28,179 nt of DNA. Source: Syntrophomonadaceae bacterium. GTDB lineage: Bacteria > Bacillota > Syntrophomonadia > Syntrophomonadales > Syntrophomonadaceae. Numbering within the stretch: the first letter of the stretch is position 1; every line of letters begins with the position of its first letter. The stretch spans positions 1-28,179 of the forward strand of contig DUSB01000103.1 in assembly GCA_012840625.1 (NCBI GenBank), read 5' to 3'. Positions 1 through 8,313 of the stretch are shown piece by piece. Position numbers and translations under genes: made by a program. Below the pieces are notes generated by a model, which saw only the letters and a list, made by a program, of their open reading frames with translations, did no database searches and was not told where the DNA came from.

Positions 1-280
1 CTAGGATAGCACTGGCAGTCAGAGTAGTAGCCAGACCGGCATCGCCCCGGGCAATTTCCTCTACGATCATCCCCTGGGTTAAATGATCCAGTCCGGGGCC
101 GTTATACTCTTCTGGTACGCCAATAGTCATCAGACCGAGCTCATGCAGCTTTCTTACCGTATCCCATGGAAAAATATTGTCTGCATCCCATTGCTGACAG
201 TAAGGTAAAATTTCATTATCCGCAAAATCATGTATCATGTTACGGATCATTATTTGTTCATTATTCAGGCGAAAATCCAT
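1..280 (-). CDS. Acyl-CoA dehydrogenase, N-terminal part (3' end outside window)
   Basis: The 93 visible residues begin MDFRLNNEQIMIRNMIHDFA and include the family features LHELGLMTIGVPEEYNGPG and EEIARGDAGLATTL, typical of the alpha-helical N-terminal domain of FAD acyl-CoA dehydrogenases. These enzymes oxidise acyl-CoA to trans-2-enoyl-CoA and pass electrons to EtfAB; the catalytic Glu and FAD-binding parts lie beyond the window. The ATG at 280 is chosen because an AAAGGGAGGG ribosome site sits about 9 nt upstream. An in-frame ATG at 289 would overlap that site. It lies 30 nt downstream of the thiolase remnant and reads the same way, so it was probably part of one beta-oxidation operon with it and the CoA-transferase. 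Substrate chain length cannot be told from this piece. Confidence 0.9.
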   Translation of the reverse strand, partial: MDFRLNNEQIMIRNMIHDFADNEILPYCQQWDADNIFPWDTVRKLHELGLMTIGVPEEYNGPGLDHLTQGMIVEEIARGDAGLATTLTASAIL

Positions 281-310
281 ACTGTCCATCCCTCCCTTTT
301 TTTAAGAAGC

Positions 311-753
311 CTATATATTTCTGCTCCCGATGGGAGCCATCACCGATCCGCCGCCTGCGCATAAAGATGCAGCTTTGAGAGTCAGATCCAGTCATTCCAT
401 TTTAAAATAAGTGATACCATAATCCGCAGCGCTGTGCTCCTACCGAATGTCTTAAAGCAATTTTGGATCGGTTGTGATTTAAAGTTTTAATTGACATTGC
501 AGGTATTGCTTTCTTCCTTTAATCCTGAAGCCATAGCCACCGACGGCCGGGTAGGGACGCTGGGCATGGGGATAGACTTGTCCTATAAGATTTCTATTAA
601 GATTTCTATCAATCATGGCGGTTGTAATCCTTGTATGTTCAATGGTCGCCTTTCCTGCCATGATGCCAAGTCTTTTGCTGATAAAGCTTTAAGACTGCCC
701 ATAGATCGTATGATAGCCGTCCGGCATCGACTGACAATGACCACTTCCTTCAC
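311..753 (-). pseudogene. Decayed acetyl-CoA acetyltransferase (thiolase) with large internal deletion
   Basis: Read from a GTG at 753, the strand encodes VKEVVIVSRCRTAI, then GSLKALSAKDLA, the classic thiolase N-terminus. Later frames give LIGQVYPHAQ, VAMASGLKEE and IPAMSIK, matching the stretch just before the nucleophile Cys loop. The next recognisable words are C-terminal: KIALRHSVGA (normally ALGHPxGA with the catalytic His), RIMVSLI, and KAASLCAGGGSVMAPIGSRNI before TAG at 311 (the CxGGG catalytic Cys). Several frameshifts and in-frame stops separate the pieces. About 250 residues, including the nucleophile region, are missing, so no active enzyme can be made. An intact thiolase is normally about 390 residues. 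The remnant sits between the acyl-CoA dehydrogenase and the CoA-transferase, where a thiolase would be expected in a butyrate-type operon. Confidence 0.8.
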
Positions 754-799
754 TTAATTGCACCACTCCTTTCAATAAGGAAAATGATAAAAATGAAGC

Positions 800-878
800 C
801 TGCTGCCAGGTTGCAGTGAAATAAGCTTTTCTATCATCATCTTTGGGGTTTCTTATTCCAGCAAGAACCTGGCAGCAG
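800..878. repeat. Long imperfect hairpin in the 754-1121 gap
   Basis: CTGCTGCCAGGTT (800-812) is perfectly complementary to 866-878, and AATAAG (820-825) to CTTATT (852-857). Together they make a long bulged stem with a roughly 26-nt loop. On the minus strand it lies between the CoA-transferase stop and the thiolase remnant start and is followed by a loosely U-rich stretch. It could be a weak terminator, a processed inter-cistronic hairpin or a small repeat element. No other supported feature was seen between 754 and 1121. Confidence 0.6.
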
Positions 879-1121
879 TATGATCTCAATTTGATTGCTT
901 AATACAAACGGAAGAGAAAAGCTGATATTAAATTAAGAGGTAGAGTTATTGTGATGAATATTAGGGATTAGGGCGGCGGATTGATTTAGCTTTTGTAGCC
1001 TGCTAGGAGCAGCGGTTATGCTGCATTGCTGCAAACAATGTTTAGTACCGTTTGTTAAAGGGAAAACATGCACAACATGAAAAATCGCTTGAATAAAAAT
1101 GCTCTCTAATTATGCGGCGGC

Positions 1122-2459
1122 TTATTCGAGCTTATTGGTCCTGGTCCAGATATTTTTTTCTTGGGCGGCTTTAATTAATTCATCGCGGAAATCTGGATGG
1201 GCAATGGAAATTAACTCCTCAGCCCGCCACCAGGTTGGTTTGGCTCTTAAGCGTACCGCACCATATTCAGTAACGATATAGTCCACCATCTGGCGGGGAA
1301 TGGTCACGATAGAAGACGGATCAAAGGACGGGACAATACGAGACCTCAGATTTCCATCTTTATCAGTAAACGTAGAAGACAGGCAGATAAAGCTCCTGCC
1401 ATCTTGAGACCACTGTGATCCCAGCACGAAATCCCACATTCCCCCGTTACCAGAAATCTGAGCAGTACCGTAACTTTCAGCATTTACCTGAGAATACAGA
1501 TCAACTTCTACGGCATTGACAATGGAAATGAAGTGATCCAGACTGGCTATCACTCTGGGATCATTGGTATAGTTTACTGGGTAGGAGGCACAGGCGGGAT
1601 TATTATCCATGAAATCATACATGCGCTGGCTACCAATAGCAAAGGTGAAGGCAACCCTTCCCCGGTCAAAGTTTTTGGCCATACCGTTCATGCGGCCTGC
1701 TTCGATCATATCAACATAGGCATCAACAAACATTTCGGTATGACCGCCCAGATTTTTTAAATCAGAGTCAGCTATAGCGGTTCCTACAGCTCCGGGCATA
1801 CCTCCGATTCCCAGCTGTATACAGCAGCCATCATGAATATAGCTCATCAGGTGATTGGCGATAGCTTTATCTGTTTCAGTGGGCTTGATGCCAGGTAAAT
1901 CAGGCAACTTCTGGTCCTCAGGGGCTTCCACGATATAATCGACCAGATTGATATGCACTGATTCTTCAGCTCCGCCCAGGCAGTAGGGTTGATTTTTATT
2001 TACTTCAACAATGACTGTATCGGCCACCTGTATATTAGCCAGAGTTTCCGAATTCTGAGGTCCCAGGTTGAAATAACCGTATTTATCCATAGGAGCTACC
2101 TGAGTTATAACTGCATTGCGGTGAGGAGCAATGTTTTCGCGATAAAGCCGACAGGCATCATGATAAACAATAGGAATATAATGGCATAGACCATACGATT
2201 GTAATATGCGCGATACTTTACTGAACTGCCAATCATTATAGATGAAACTATCCTTTTTTTTGGCTACCTCCGGTACCGGAGGCAACGTTACAGCACTGTA
2301 GATCTGGACATTTTTAAGATCCGTTCTTTCCGCCAGAGCCTGGTCACATACTACCGGCTTGCCGCAGAAGAAGCCATAATCTACAATGTCTCCCGACTTA
2401 ACCACGCTAACTGCTTCTGCAGCACTAACCAATTTGCGCTGGTATTCTTTTGTATACAC
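1122..2459 (-). CDS. Acetyl-CoA hydrolase/transferase-family CoA-transferase (butyryl-CoA:acetate or 4-hydroxybutyrate type)
   Basis: A 445-residue protein of the acetyl-CoA hydrolase/transferase family, which moves CoA between acyl groups through a glutamyl-CoA thioester intermediate. Visible markers are QLGIGGMPGAVG (residues 215-226), GGHTEMFVDAY with probable catalytic Glu242, and SYGTAQISGNGGMWDF in the C-terminal domain. The length equals that of 4-hydroxybutyrate and butyryl-CoA:acetate CoA-transferases, which differ little in sequence, so the substrate is inferred only from the neighbouring beta-oxidation genes. In a fatty-acid oxidiser it would activate the acid with acetyl-CoA without spending ATP. 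The start is GTG at 2459 with AAGGGG 9 nt upstream. The N-terminal half carries no frameshift and the gene looks intact, unlike the thiolase next to it. Confidence 0.88.
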   Translation of the reverse strand: MYTKEYQRKLVSAAEAVSVVKSGDIVDYGFFCGKPVVCDQALAERTDLKNVQIYSAVTLPPVPEVAKKKDSFIYNDWQFSKVSRILQSYGLCHYIPIVYHDACRLYRENIAPHRNAVITQVAPMDKYGYFNLGPQNSETLANIQVADTVIVEVNKNQPYCLGGAEESVHINLVDYIVEAPEDQKLPDLPGIKPTETDKAIANHLMSYIHDGCCIQLGIGGMPGAVGTAIADSDLKNLGGHTEMFVDAYVDMIEAGRMNGMAKNFDRGRVAFTFAIGSQRMYDFMDNNPACASYPVNYTNDPRVIASLDHFISIVNAVEVDLYSQVNAESYGTAQISGNGGMWDFVLGSQWSQDGRSFICLSSTFTDKDGNLRSRIVPSFDPSSIVTIPRQMVDYIVTEYGAVRLRAKPTWWRAEELISIAHPDFRDELIKAAQEKNIWTRTNKLE

Positions 2460-2905
2460 GCTTCAACACCCCTTAAGGAAAAATATTTAACTTCTTATTC
2501 GGGTGGGGGAAAGACGTTTATTTTTGATTTTGCTTTCTCCGTTCACCCTTTTATCTATACATGACATAGTATGATCTTCACTCCGCTGCCGGGGAAGATA
2601 TTTCTTTTTCTCACCTCCTTCAACAGGAAATAAGAGAGAATATTCTGAAAAAGTAAAACAGTGTTATAGGGCAGTAGTTTAAATACTAACCATCCTCTTC
2701 TTATAAACGAATAAACGAAAATAAAACTCATTATACAATATAACACACAATAGGAGGAAGATTACAAAAATTCAAACAATTTTTATTTTTTTAAATTTAC
2801 CTGTTGGCGGTCTTTTTTCTGATCGCAGATTAGTATTAATTTATGAAGGCATATTTGAGAACTTTCCTGCAATAATAAAAATAACGAGGTAGTACGAAAG
2901 GGGTT
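2460..2905. other. Intergenic region, AT-rich, between divergent genes
   Basis: This 446-bp stretch must hold the promoters for the CoA-transferase (minus) and the DUF3892 gene (plus). A TATAAT lies on the minus strand at 2730-2735 but without a convincing -35 box. An AAGGAGGTGA sequence on the minus strand near 2619-2630 has no suitable start codon at the right distance. I see no supported gene or RNA here. Confidence 0.5.
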
Positions 2906-3124
2906 ATGCAGTTGAAGAAAAAAAGAGTAAGGGTTATTCAGGAAAGTGAGAGTGGAGCCAATCAAGTTTTTCAGGATATGGAAACCGGGCTGGAAATGAC
3001 CAGAGATGAATTTGTTGAGCGCATTGAAAAAGGCCAGTACTCTGCTTATCATGTACAGACCCGAGGTAATAGTAAGATTCCTCGTTCCAATCCTGATGGA
3101 GACAAAGATAATAATCTAACTTAA
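2906..3124 (+). CDS. Small DUF3892-type protein
   Basis: A 72-residue soluble, charged protein. The C-terminal RSNPDGDKDNNLT and the preceding region with VFQDMETGLEMTRDEFVERI match my memory of the DUF3892 family, small Firmicute proteins of unknown function ending in a conserved SNPDGDxxNNL. The start is ambiguous. The ATG at 2906 is only 2 nt from an AAAGGGG, whereas the in-frame TTG at 2912 lies 8 nt from it, so the protein may begin two codons later. It appears monocistronic and is followed by a long palindrome. No function can be given. Confidence 0.7.
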   Translation: MQLKKKRVRVIQESESGANQVFQDMETGLEMTRDEFVERIEKGQYSAYHVQTRGNSKIPRSNPDGDKDNNLT

Positions 3125-3130
3125 ACCAGA

Positions 3131-3166
3131 AACGCCAGAGACCGCTATATAGCGGTCTCTGGCGTT
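3131..3166. terminator. 36-bp perfect palindrome between DUF3892 gene and rnpB
   Basis: AACGCCAGAGACCGCT pairs perfectly with 3151-3166 across a 4-nt ATAT loop. It sits between the convergent DUF3892 gene and the 3' end of rnpB, the position of a bidirectional terminator. Neither side has a clean U tract, so termination would rely on the very stable stem, or it may act as a 3' stabiliser. Confidence 0.65.
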
Positions 3167-3170
3167 AACA

Positions 3171-3588
3171 GGTAAGTAAATCTATAAGCGGAGTTCTGTA
3201 TTAGATAGTCATCTATCTGGGATGCCAGTTACCTGACACCTCAAGCGACACACCCGGGAACGGAGCGGGCTACTCGCATTGTTCCCCTATTTGGTCTTGC
3301 TCCGAGTGGGGTTTACCGAGCCAGACAGTCACCTGCCTGCTGGTGAGCTCTTACCTCACCTTTCCACCCTTACCCGATACCAAGTCTTCTGTTATAATTC
3401 AATACAGCATTCAGAATGCTTCGTTCATTAGTCTGATTTTTGCAATATTATAATATTACGTACCGGGCGGTTTGTTTCTGTGGCACTTGCCTTAGGGTTG
3501 CCCCTACTGGAAGTTATCCAGCACCCTGCCCTGTGGAGCTCCGACTTTCCTCAGGCCGTTAAGCCCGCGACTATCTGATTTACTCACC
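3171..3588 (-). ncRNA. rnpB: RNase P RNA (class A-like)
   Basis: The minus strand carries the RNase P signature GAGGAAAGTCCGAGCTCC at 3535-3552, then ACAGAAACAAACCGCC and the P10/P11-type GGTGAGGTAAGAGCTCACC. The ends GGTGAGTAAAT (about 3588) and ATTTACTTACC (3171) pair as the P1 helix with one G-U wobble, which fixes the boundaries at about 418 nt. The RNA is the catalytic component that trims the 5' leader of pre-tRNAs. Absence of any long convincing reading frame across the region supports an RNA gene. Confidence 0.93.
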
Positions 3589-3593
3589 AAGCT

Positions 3594-3622
3594 ATTATAA
3601 CAACAGAAGCAGGCAGATGCAA
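3594..3622 (-). promoter_or_regulatory. rnpB promoter
   Basis: TTGCAT (3617-3622) and a perfect TATAAT (3594-3599) are separated by 17 bp on the minus strand. They end about 6 nt before the inferred RNA 5' end. Confidence 0.7.
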
Positions 3623-3836
3623 ACGAAAAGTAAAGATAGTAAGATTTACCCTGTAAAATTTTAGAAAAAACATTTATCAGGCAGGAAAATAATAAGCTAT
3701 AGAGAATATTTTAGAATAAAATAGAAATAATTATGAGGGAACGTTATAGCAGTTAAAGAAAATGGAGTTGTTTTGAACGGAGCAGCGTATTAGAATAGTC
3801 AGAAGAGAGAAAGTCTTCCAGGGGAGGTGAAAGATT

Positions 3837-4151
3837 TTGCTTACATTTGGTTCCGCCGCAGCATGGATAAATAATCCTGTAATATCAGTTTTAATTATAT
3901 TTGCAGGAATTTATCTGTTCATCAAATTCTGTACCTGGTCGAAACAATTTCAATTACCTGCGGCCTTTAGAAAATGGGTTTTCATACTGACCGGGGTGGG
4001 TATGGTAGTATTTAATATCATGTATGCTAAGGGAAATGCGTTGATCGCAACCAGTGGTAATTGGAGCGGTGCAACGATTGCTTTAATATCATCTTTGATC
4101 TGGGTGTTTATATTTACCTTTGCTCTTATGGCGGAGAACAAACCGGAATAA
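3837..4151 (+). CDS. Small three-helix membrane protein, function unknown
   Basis: A 104-residue protein with three predicted membrane segments, about residues 15-33, 46-63 and 78-98. Short polar links separate them and the tail ENKPE is polar. The start is TTG at 3837, supported by GGGGAGGTGA six nt upstream; no ATG is well placed. It is followed by a strong intrinsic terminator, so it seems to be transcribed alone. I do not recognise the family. Confidence 0.75.
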   Translation: MLTFGSAAAWINNPVISVLIIFAGIYLFIKFCTWSKQFQLPAAFRKWVFILTGVGMVVFNIMYAKGNALIATSGNWSGATIALISSLIWVFIFTFALMAENKPE

Positions 4152-4164
4152 AGGTTATAAACAG

Positions 4165-4187
4165 GGCGGCTGGAGCCGCCTTTTTTT
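4165..4187 (+). terminator. Intrinsic terminator
   Basis: GGCGGC, loop TGGA, GCCGCC (4165-4180) followed by seven T residues, 13 nt after the small membrane protein gene. Confidence 0.9.
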
Positions 4188-4268
4188 ATTCGGGGCTAAA
4201 ATCCTCTTTAACAATGATAAAATGACTGGTAAGATCGGTTGCAAAATCTTAATAGATGTGGTGAGGGT

Positions 4269-6080
4269 ATGGCAGAAAAGGTTAGGGTTATCGCTGTTCA
4301 TCCCAGCGGTGAAAAATCAATTATATGGACATTAAAAGGCAGCACTCTGCACGAAGTTCTGGAAGTACATGGTTATATCCATGGAATTTGTGGCGGCAGG
4401 GGAACCTGTGGTAAATGTGCCATACAGGTGCAGGGAGCAGTAAACCCTGCCCAAAAAGAAGAATTCAATCATTTAATGCCTGATGAAATAAGAAACGGCA
4501 TACGTCTGGCTTGCTTTTGCAAAGTTCTGGGGGACTGCCAGATTTCGATGCCGGATGTACAGGAAGTAGATAAAAAATCTGCCCTTTCCAGCCTGTCCCG
4601 GGTCAATGCTGATCAGGAATCCGTTACATATAAACAGTTTTTTATTCCGGGGCTGGATGCACAGGATCCTGTCCCTTTATATAATCGTATAGCAGCAAGC
4701 CTGGATGGATATAAGCTGGATTTACAGCCAGGCAATTTGAACGAACTGGTTAAATTGGATCGGCCCGGGCGGCCTTCTATGGAATTATATGCCTTACTTG
4801 TAAACAAGCAGCGGGTGGTGCAGGTCAGGCGTCATCGTCCTTCATTGCTGGGATTGGCAGTTGACCTTGGTAGCACCAGCCTTTTTACGGCCCTTTATGA
4901 TTTAGAAAGCGGTCAGGAACTTGCTATTGCTACCCATACTAATATGCAGCGTGTTTATGGTGAAGATGTGCTTTCCAGGATCAGCTATGCCCTGGAACAT
5001 CCTGATGGGCTCCAGCTTCTGCAGCAGATTTTAGTTAACAACCTTAATAACATGATTGCGGATATGCTGGATCAGTGCAGGCAGTTTCAGGATAGCATTG
5101 CCAAGGTAACGGTGGTAGGAAATCCGGTTATGCTGCATCTCCTGTGGGGTTTAGATGTATCAGGTCTGGGGCTGGCACCCTACACAGGGATTTTTACCCT
5201 GCCTACGCAGTGTCAGGCCAGGGACCTGGGACTGGATATTAATCCGGTCGCTGCTGTATTTACACTGGCTCAACTGGGAGGTTTTGTTGGTGCGGATACC
5301 ACAGCCTGTCTTTTGACCCTGGCCGATGTCCGGGAGGAAACTTTTTTGCTCATTGATGTAGGCACCAATGGGGAAATTGTGCTTAATCATGGAGGAGAGT
5401 TCTGGACTGCTTCTGCTGCTGCAGGACCGGCTTTTGAAGGTGGCGGTCTTAGCTGTGGAATACGGGCCAGCGAAGGTGCGATCTATCGTGTAGGGGAGCT
5501 ACAGGAGGGCAGCTTGAGTTTTGATGTATTGGGTGATGGACCGGTTAAGGGGCTGTGTGGTTCCGGGGTTGTGGATCTAATAGCCATGCTGTTGAAACAT
5601 GAATACCTTGATGGCTCCGGCCAATTTACAGCTAAAGCCCATCAGGATCTAAGTATTGAAAAGGGCCCCCGGGGAAACAGCTGGAATATACCCGTTGGGG
5701 AAGCAGGAGACATTACCCTGGATCAGGAAGATATTCGCCAGGTTCAACTGGCGAAATCAGCCATACGTACTGCTATTGATCTTTTACTGACCAAAGCGAA
5801 CTTGACAGCAGACGATTTGGATGCTGTCTATCTGGCGGGTGTTTTTGGCAGCTTTTTGCGTGCGGAAAATTTAATCCGTATCGGTATGCTTCCCTCCATT
5901 CCCGATGAAAAAGTCAAAAATATTGGCAATGCAGCTGCCAGGGGTGCTGTCCTGGCACTGCTGAGTGACGAAAAGTGGGATGAAGCTACTCATATTTGCG
6001 AACAGGTGCATTACCTTTCTCTGGCAGAGGAAAAGGATTTTCAAGATCTTTTTCTTACGAACATCAATTTCCCGCTGTAA
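4269..6080 (+). CDS. 2Fe-2S/ASKHA protein, RACo-like (DUF4445) reductive activator
   Basis: A 603-residue protein with an N-terminal ferredoxin domain (CGGRGTCGKC, Cys41/47/50, plus Cys82) and a C-terminal ASKHA ATPase-like domain. The latter shows AVDLGSTS (about 197-204), GGFVGAD (337-343), LIDVGTNGE (361-369) and GLCGSGVVDL. It ends in INFPL like other family members. RACo proteins use ATP to drive a low-potential electron onto corrinoid proteins whose cobalt has become oxidised. No corrinoid protein or methyltransferase gene is in the window, so its partner is unknown. The ATG at 4269 fits the usual ferredoxin start; an upstream in-frame TTG at 4239 has no better ribosome site. A TGATAAAAT extended -10-like element lies at 4215-4223. 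Confidence 0.85.
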   Translation: MAEKVRVIAVHPSGEKSIIWTLKGSTLHEVLEVHGYIHGICGGRGTCGKCAIQVQGAVNPAQKEEFNHLMPDEIRNGIRLACFCKVLGDCQISMPDVQEVDKKSALSSLSRVNADQESVTYKQFFIPGLDAQDPVPLYNRIAASLDGYKLDLQPGNLNELVKLDRPGRPSMELYALLVNKQRVVQVRRHRPSLLGLAVDLGSTSLFTALYDLESGQELAIATHTNMQRVYGEDVLSRISYALEHPDGLQLLQQILVNNLNNMIADMLDQCRQFQDSIAKVTVVGNPVMLHLLWGLDVSGLGLAPYTGIFTLPTQCQARDLGLDINPVAAVFTLAQLGGFVGADTTACLLTLADVREETFLLIDVGTNGEIVLNHGGEFWTASAAAGPAFEGGGLSCGIRASEGAIYRVGELQEGSLSFDVLGDGPVKGLCGSGVVDLIAMLLKHEYLDGSGQFTAKAHQDLSIEKGPRGNSWNIPVGEAGDITLDQEDIRQVQLAKSAIRTAIDLLLTKANLTADDLDAVYLAGVFGSFLRAENLIRIGMLPSIPDEKVKNIGNAAARGAVLALLSDEKWDEATHICEQVHYLSLAEEKDFQDLFLTNINFPL

Positions 6081-6245
6081 TGGCAGGAAGCCTGTAAAGA
6101 GATGTAGAATTTTAATAAGATCATACTGTTTAATGTATAAATCGGCACGGGAAAACTCTGGTATTCATTTTCACTGTGAGCGGTGCAGGACATCATGAAT
6201 TGGGGTCTGAGGAGAACGAAAAAGAATATAATGGAGGTAAGCAAA

Positions 6246-7004
6246 ATGAAACTTAGTGGTAAGGTGGCGGTCGTAACCGGTGGAGGTACCGGTATAGGAC
6301 AGGGTGCAGCAATTGCCTTGGCAGCTGAGGGAGCACGGGTTATGGTTATGGGAAGACGGCCCGGACCTTTGCATGAAACGGTAGCTGAAATCGAAAAAGC
6401 AGGTGGCGAAGCCCTGGCCTGTCCAACTGATGTAACCAAAGATGATGAAGTTAAGGCAGCAGCCCAACAATTGGAAGAAAAATGGGGACGTTTAGACATT
6501 CTGGTCAACAATGCCGGTTCAGGCATGCGCAAGCCTTTTTTAAAGACTACGGTCGAAGAATTCGATGCCCTATATCAGATTAATTTAAGAAGCGTTTTTC
6601 TGGTTACGCAGATTTTTCTTCCGCTTATGCAGAAGAGTGGAGGCGGGAGTATTATTAACGTTTCATCCATTCTGGGCGTCTTGGGTTCAAAGGATTCATC
6701 AGCTTACTGTGCTACAAAAGGCGGTGTTGTACAGCTCACTCGTGCCCTGGCAGCTGAACTGGGCCCCGAGGTTCGAGTTAACTGTCTGTGTCCCTCACAC
6801 ATTGTAACCCCCATGATGCAGGGCGAAATTGATCGCTTAGAAGCTGCAGGCAAAATGGATAAATTAAATCGCTTATTCCCGATGAAACGTGTGGGGTACC
6901 CGGATGATATGAATGGGGCGATTCTCTTCTTTGCTGGTGATGATTCCAGGTGGCTGACAGGTAATATATTTATGATTGACGGCGGCTTATCCTGTTACGT
7001 ATAA
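6246..7004 (+). CDS. Short-chain dehydrogenase/reductase (3-oxoacyl or 3-hydroxyacyl reductase-like)
   Basis: A 252-residue classical SDR with the Rossmann motif TGGGTGIG (11-18), NNAG (88-91), catalytic Ser140/141, Tyr154 and Lys158 (YCATK), and the late IDGG. Arg37-Arg38 after the second strand suggest NADPH, though this is only a rule of thumb. Members reduce 3-oxoacyl thioesters or other ketones; the exact substrate cannot be read from sequence. ATG at 6246 has GGAGG 8 nt upstream, so the upstream in-frame extension is not used. It follows the RACo-like gene by 165 nt and ends in its own terminator. Confidence 0.88.
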   Translation: MKLSGKVAVVTGGGTGIGQGAAIALAAEGARVMVMGRRPGPLHETVAEIEKAGGEALACPTDVTKDDEVKAAAQQLEEKWGRLDILVNNAGSGMRKPFLKTTVEEFDALYQINLRSVFLVTQIFLPLMQKSGGGSIINVSSILGVLGSKDSSAYCATKGGVVQLTRALAAELGPEVRVNCLCPSHIVTPMMQGEIDRLEAAGKMDKLNRLFPMKRVGYPDDMNGAILFFAGDDSRWLTGNIFMIDGGLSCYV

Positions 7005-7032
7005 ACAACATAACAATCAAAGCATAGAACAA

Positions 7033-7066
7033 AACGGCTCTTTCTTTATCAAGAGTCGTTTTTGTT
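7033..7066 (+). terminator. Intrinsic terminator after SDR gene
   Basis: AACGGCTCTT (7033-7042) pairs with 7051-7060 with one G-U pair, followed by a T-rich run. Confidence 0.85.
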
Positions 7067-7185
7067 TTTTCCGTTGCTTTGTCTACCAGAGAGTGCTTTA
7101 ATTGTTTATTGGAAAGAATTTGCGTGCAATATAGTAATAGATTCTCAATACATATTCCTGCCGCAGAAGGAGTGTATCATTAAAG

Positions 7186-8196
7186 ATGACAGAGATACTC
7201 TTATTGATTATAAGCCTGGGGGTTATTCTTCTAGGAGCAGAATTATTTGTAAACGGAGTAGAGTGGCTGGGTAAGCTGTTTGACTTATCTGAAGGGGCAG
7301 TAGGGAGTGTTCTGGCTGCAGTTGGTACGGCTCTGCCGGAAACCTTGATTCCTATCATCGCCATTATCTTTGGTCAGGAAAAGGCCGGCCATGAAATCGG
7401 TATTGGTGCCATATTAGGTGCACCTTTAATGCTATCTACTCTGGCAATGTTTGTAACCGGTGTTGCTGTAGTGGGATTTCGTCATAAAAGAACCCATGGA
7501 ATAAAAGTAGTGGCAGACTACAATACCATGAGCCGTGATCTACTATTTTTTGTAATCGTTTTTGCTGTAGCCGTTCTGGCCGGGATGATTCCACCTGAAT
7601 ACCGTTTTATACAGCTAATAATTGCGCTGGTGTTAGTGGCAGGCTATATCTGGTACGTATGGGTTCTATTAAATGAAGACCGCCATAACGGCGAAGATGA
7701 AGACATGCCGGTGTGTTATTTTGCTCGTAGCTATGATGAGCCGCCCCGCTACCGCGTATTTTTGCAGGTTATTATTGCCCTGGGTTTCATTATCTATGGT
7801 GCCAATCTTTTTGTTGATTCGGTTTATCATATAGCGATTCTTTATTCGGTCCCGGCCTTTGTGCTGGCGCTTATTATTACTCCTATTGCTACTGAGCTTC
7901 CAGAAAAGCTTAATAGCGTTATCTGGATTTCCAGGGAAAAAGACACTCTGGCACTGGGCAATATAACTGGAGCCATGGTCTTTCAATCTTCATTGATACC
8001 AGCGCTGGGTATCTTTTTAACTGATTGGCAGCTAACGTCCAGTGCGCTGCTGGTCGCACTTTTGGCTTTGACCTCAGCAGGCTTCTTGTATCTGGAATTA
8101 AAAAATAAAAAACACATCAGTGCCTGGATGCTTTTACTGGCGGGAGCCTTTTATGTTGTTTTCCTGGTCGCTGTTTTTCAGGGCTATATTCGCTAA
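7186..8196 (+). CDS. CaCA-superfamily sodium/calcium exchanger-like membrane protein
   Basis: A 336-residue, about ten-helix protein with two inverted alpha repeats: AAVGTALPETLIPIIAI (about 44-60) and ITPIATELPEKLNSVIWI (231-248). The conserved acidic residues are kept, Glu52 in PET and Glu240 in LPEK. These repeats form the ion pathway of Ca2+/cation antiporters. The usual GSN after each repeat is changed to GAP (78-80) and GAM (262-264), so the ion-site asparagines are lost and the ion specificity is uncertain. A hydrophilic loop of about residues 163-190 divides the halves. ATG 7186 has AAGGAG at 7167-7172, a long 13-nt spacing. The gene stands alone between terminators. Confidence 0.82.
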   Translation: MTEILLLIISLGVILLGAELFVNGVEWLGKLFDLSEGAVGSVLAAVGTALPETLIPIIAIIFGQEKAGHEIGIGAILGAPLMLSTLAMFVTGVAVVGFRHKRTHGIKVVADYNTMSRDLLFFVIVFAVAVLAGMIPPEYRFIQLIIALVLVAGYIWYVWVLLNEDRHNGEDEDMPVCYFARSYDEPPRYRVFLQVIIALGFIIYGANLFVDSVYHIAILYSVPAFVLALIITPIATELPEKLNSVIWISREKDTLALGNITGAMVFQSSLIPALGIFLTDWQLTSSALLVALLALTSAGFLYLELKNKKHISAWMLLLAGAFYVVFLVAVFQGYIR

Positions 8197-8285
8197 CAGG
8201 CATCAAACCGTAACAAGCAGGAGTTAAGTAATGACTGTCATTATCAATGCTTGGCGGTTAAAGAACAGAAATAAAAAAAGTCAAA

Positions 8286-8313
8286 AAAAACCGGATGACT
8301 CCATCCGGTTTTT
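8286..8313. terminator. Bidirectional intrinsic terminator
   Basis: CCGGATG, a 5-nt loop and CATCCGG are flanked by an A run and a T run, giving a terminator in both directions between convergent genes. It touches the stop codon of the minus-strand gene. Confidence 0.88.

Noticed and set aside
479..757. Several short open frames on both strands, one of 88 and one of 60 codons
   Set aside because: They are frame fragments and shadows of the decayed thiolase; the thiolase words are split over different minus-strand frames.
2555..2746. 63-codon hydrophobic frame on the minus strand before the CoA-transferase
   Set aside because: No ribosome site at its start; the AAGGAGG inside it has no start codon at a workable distance.
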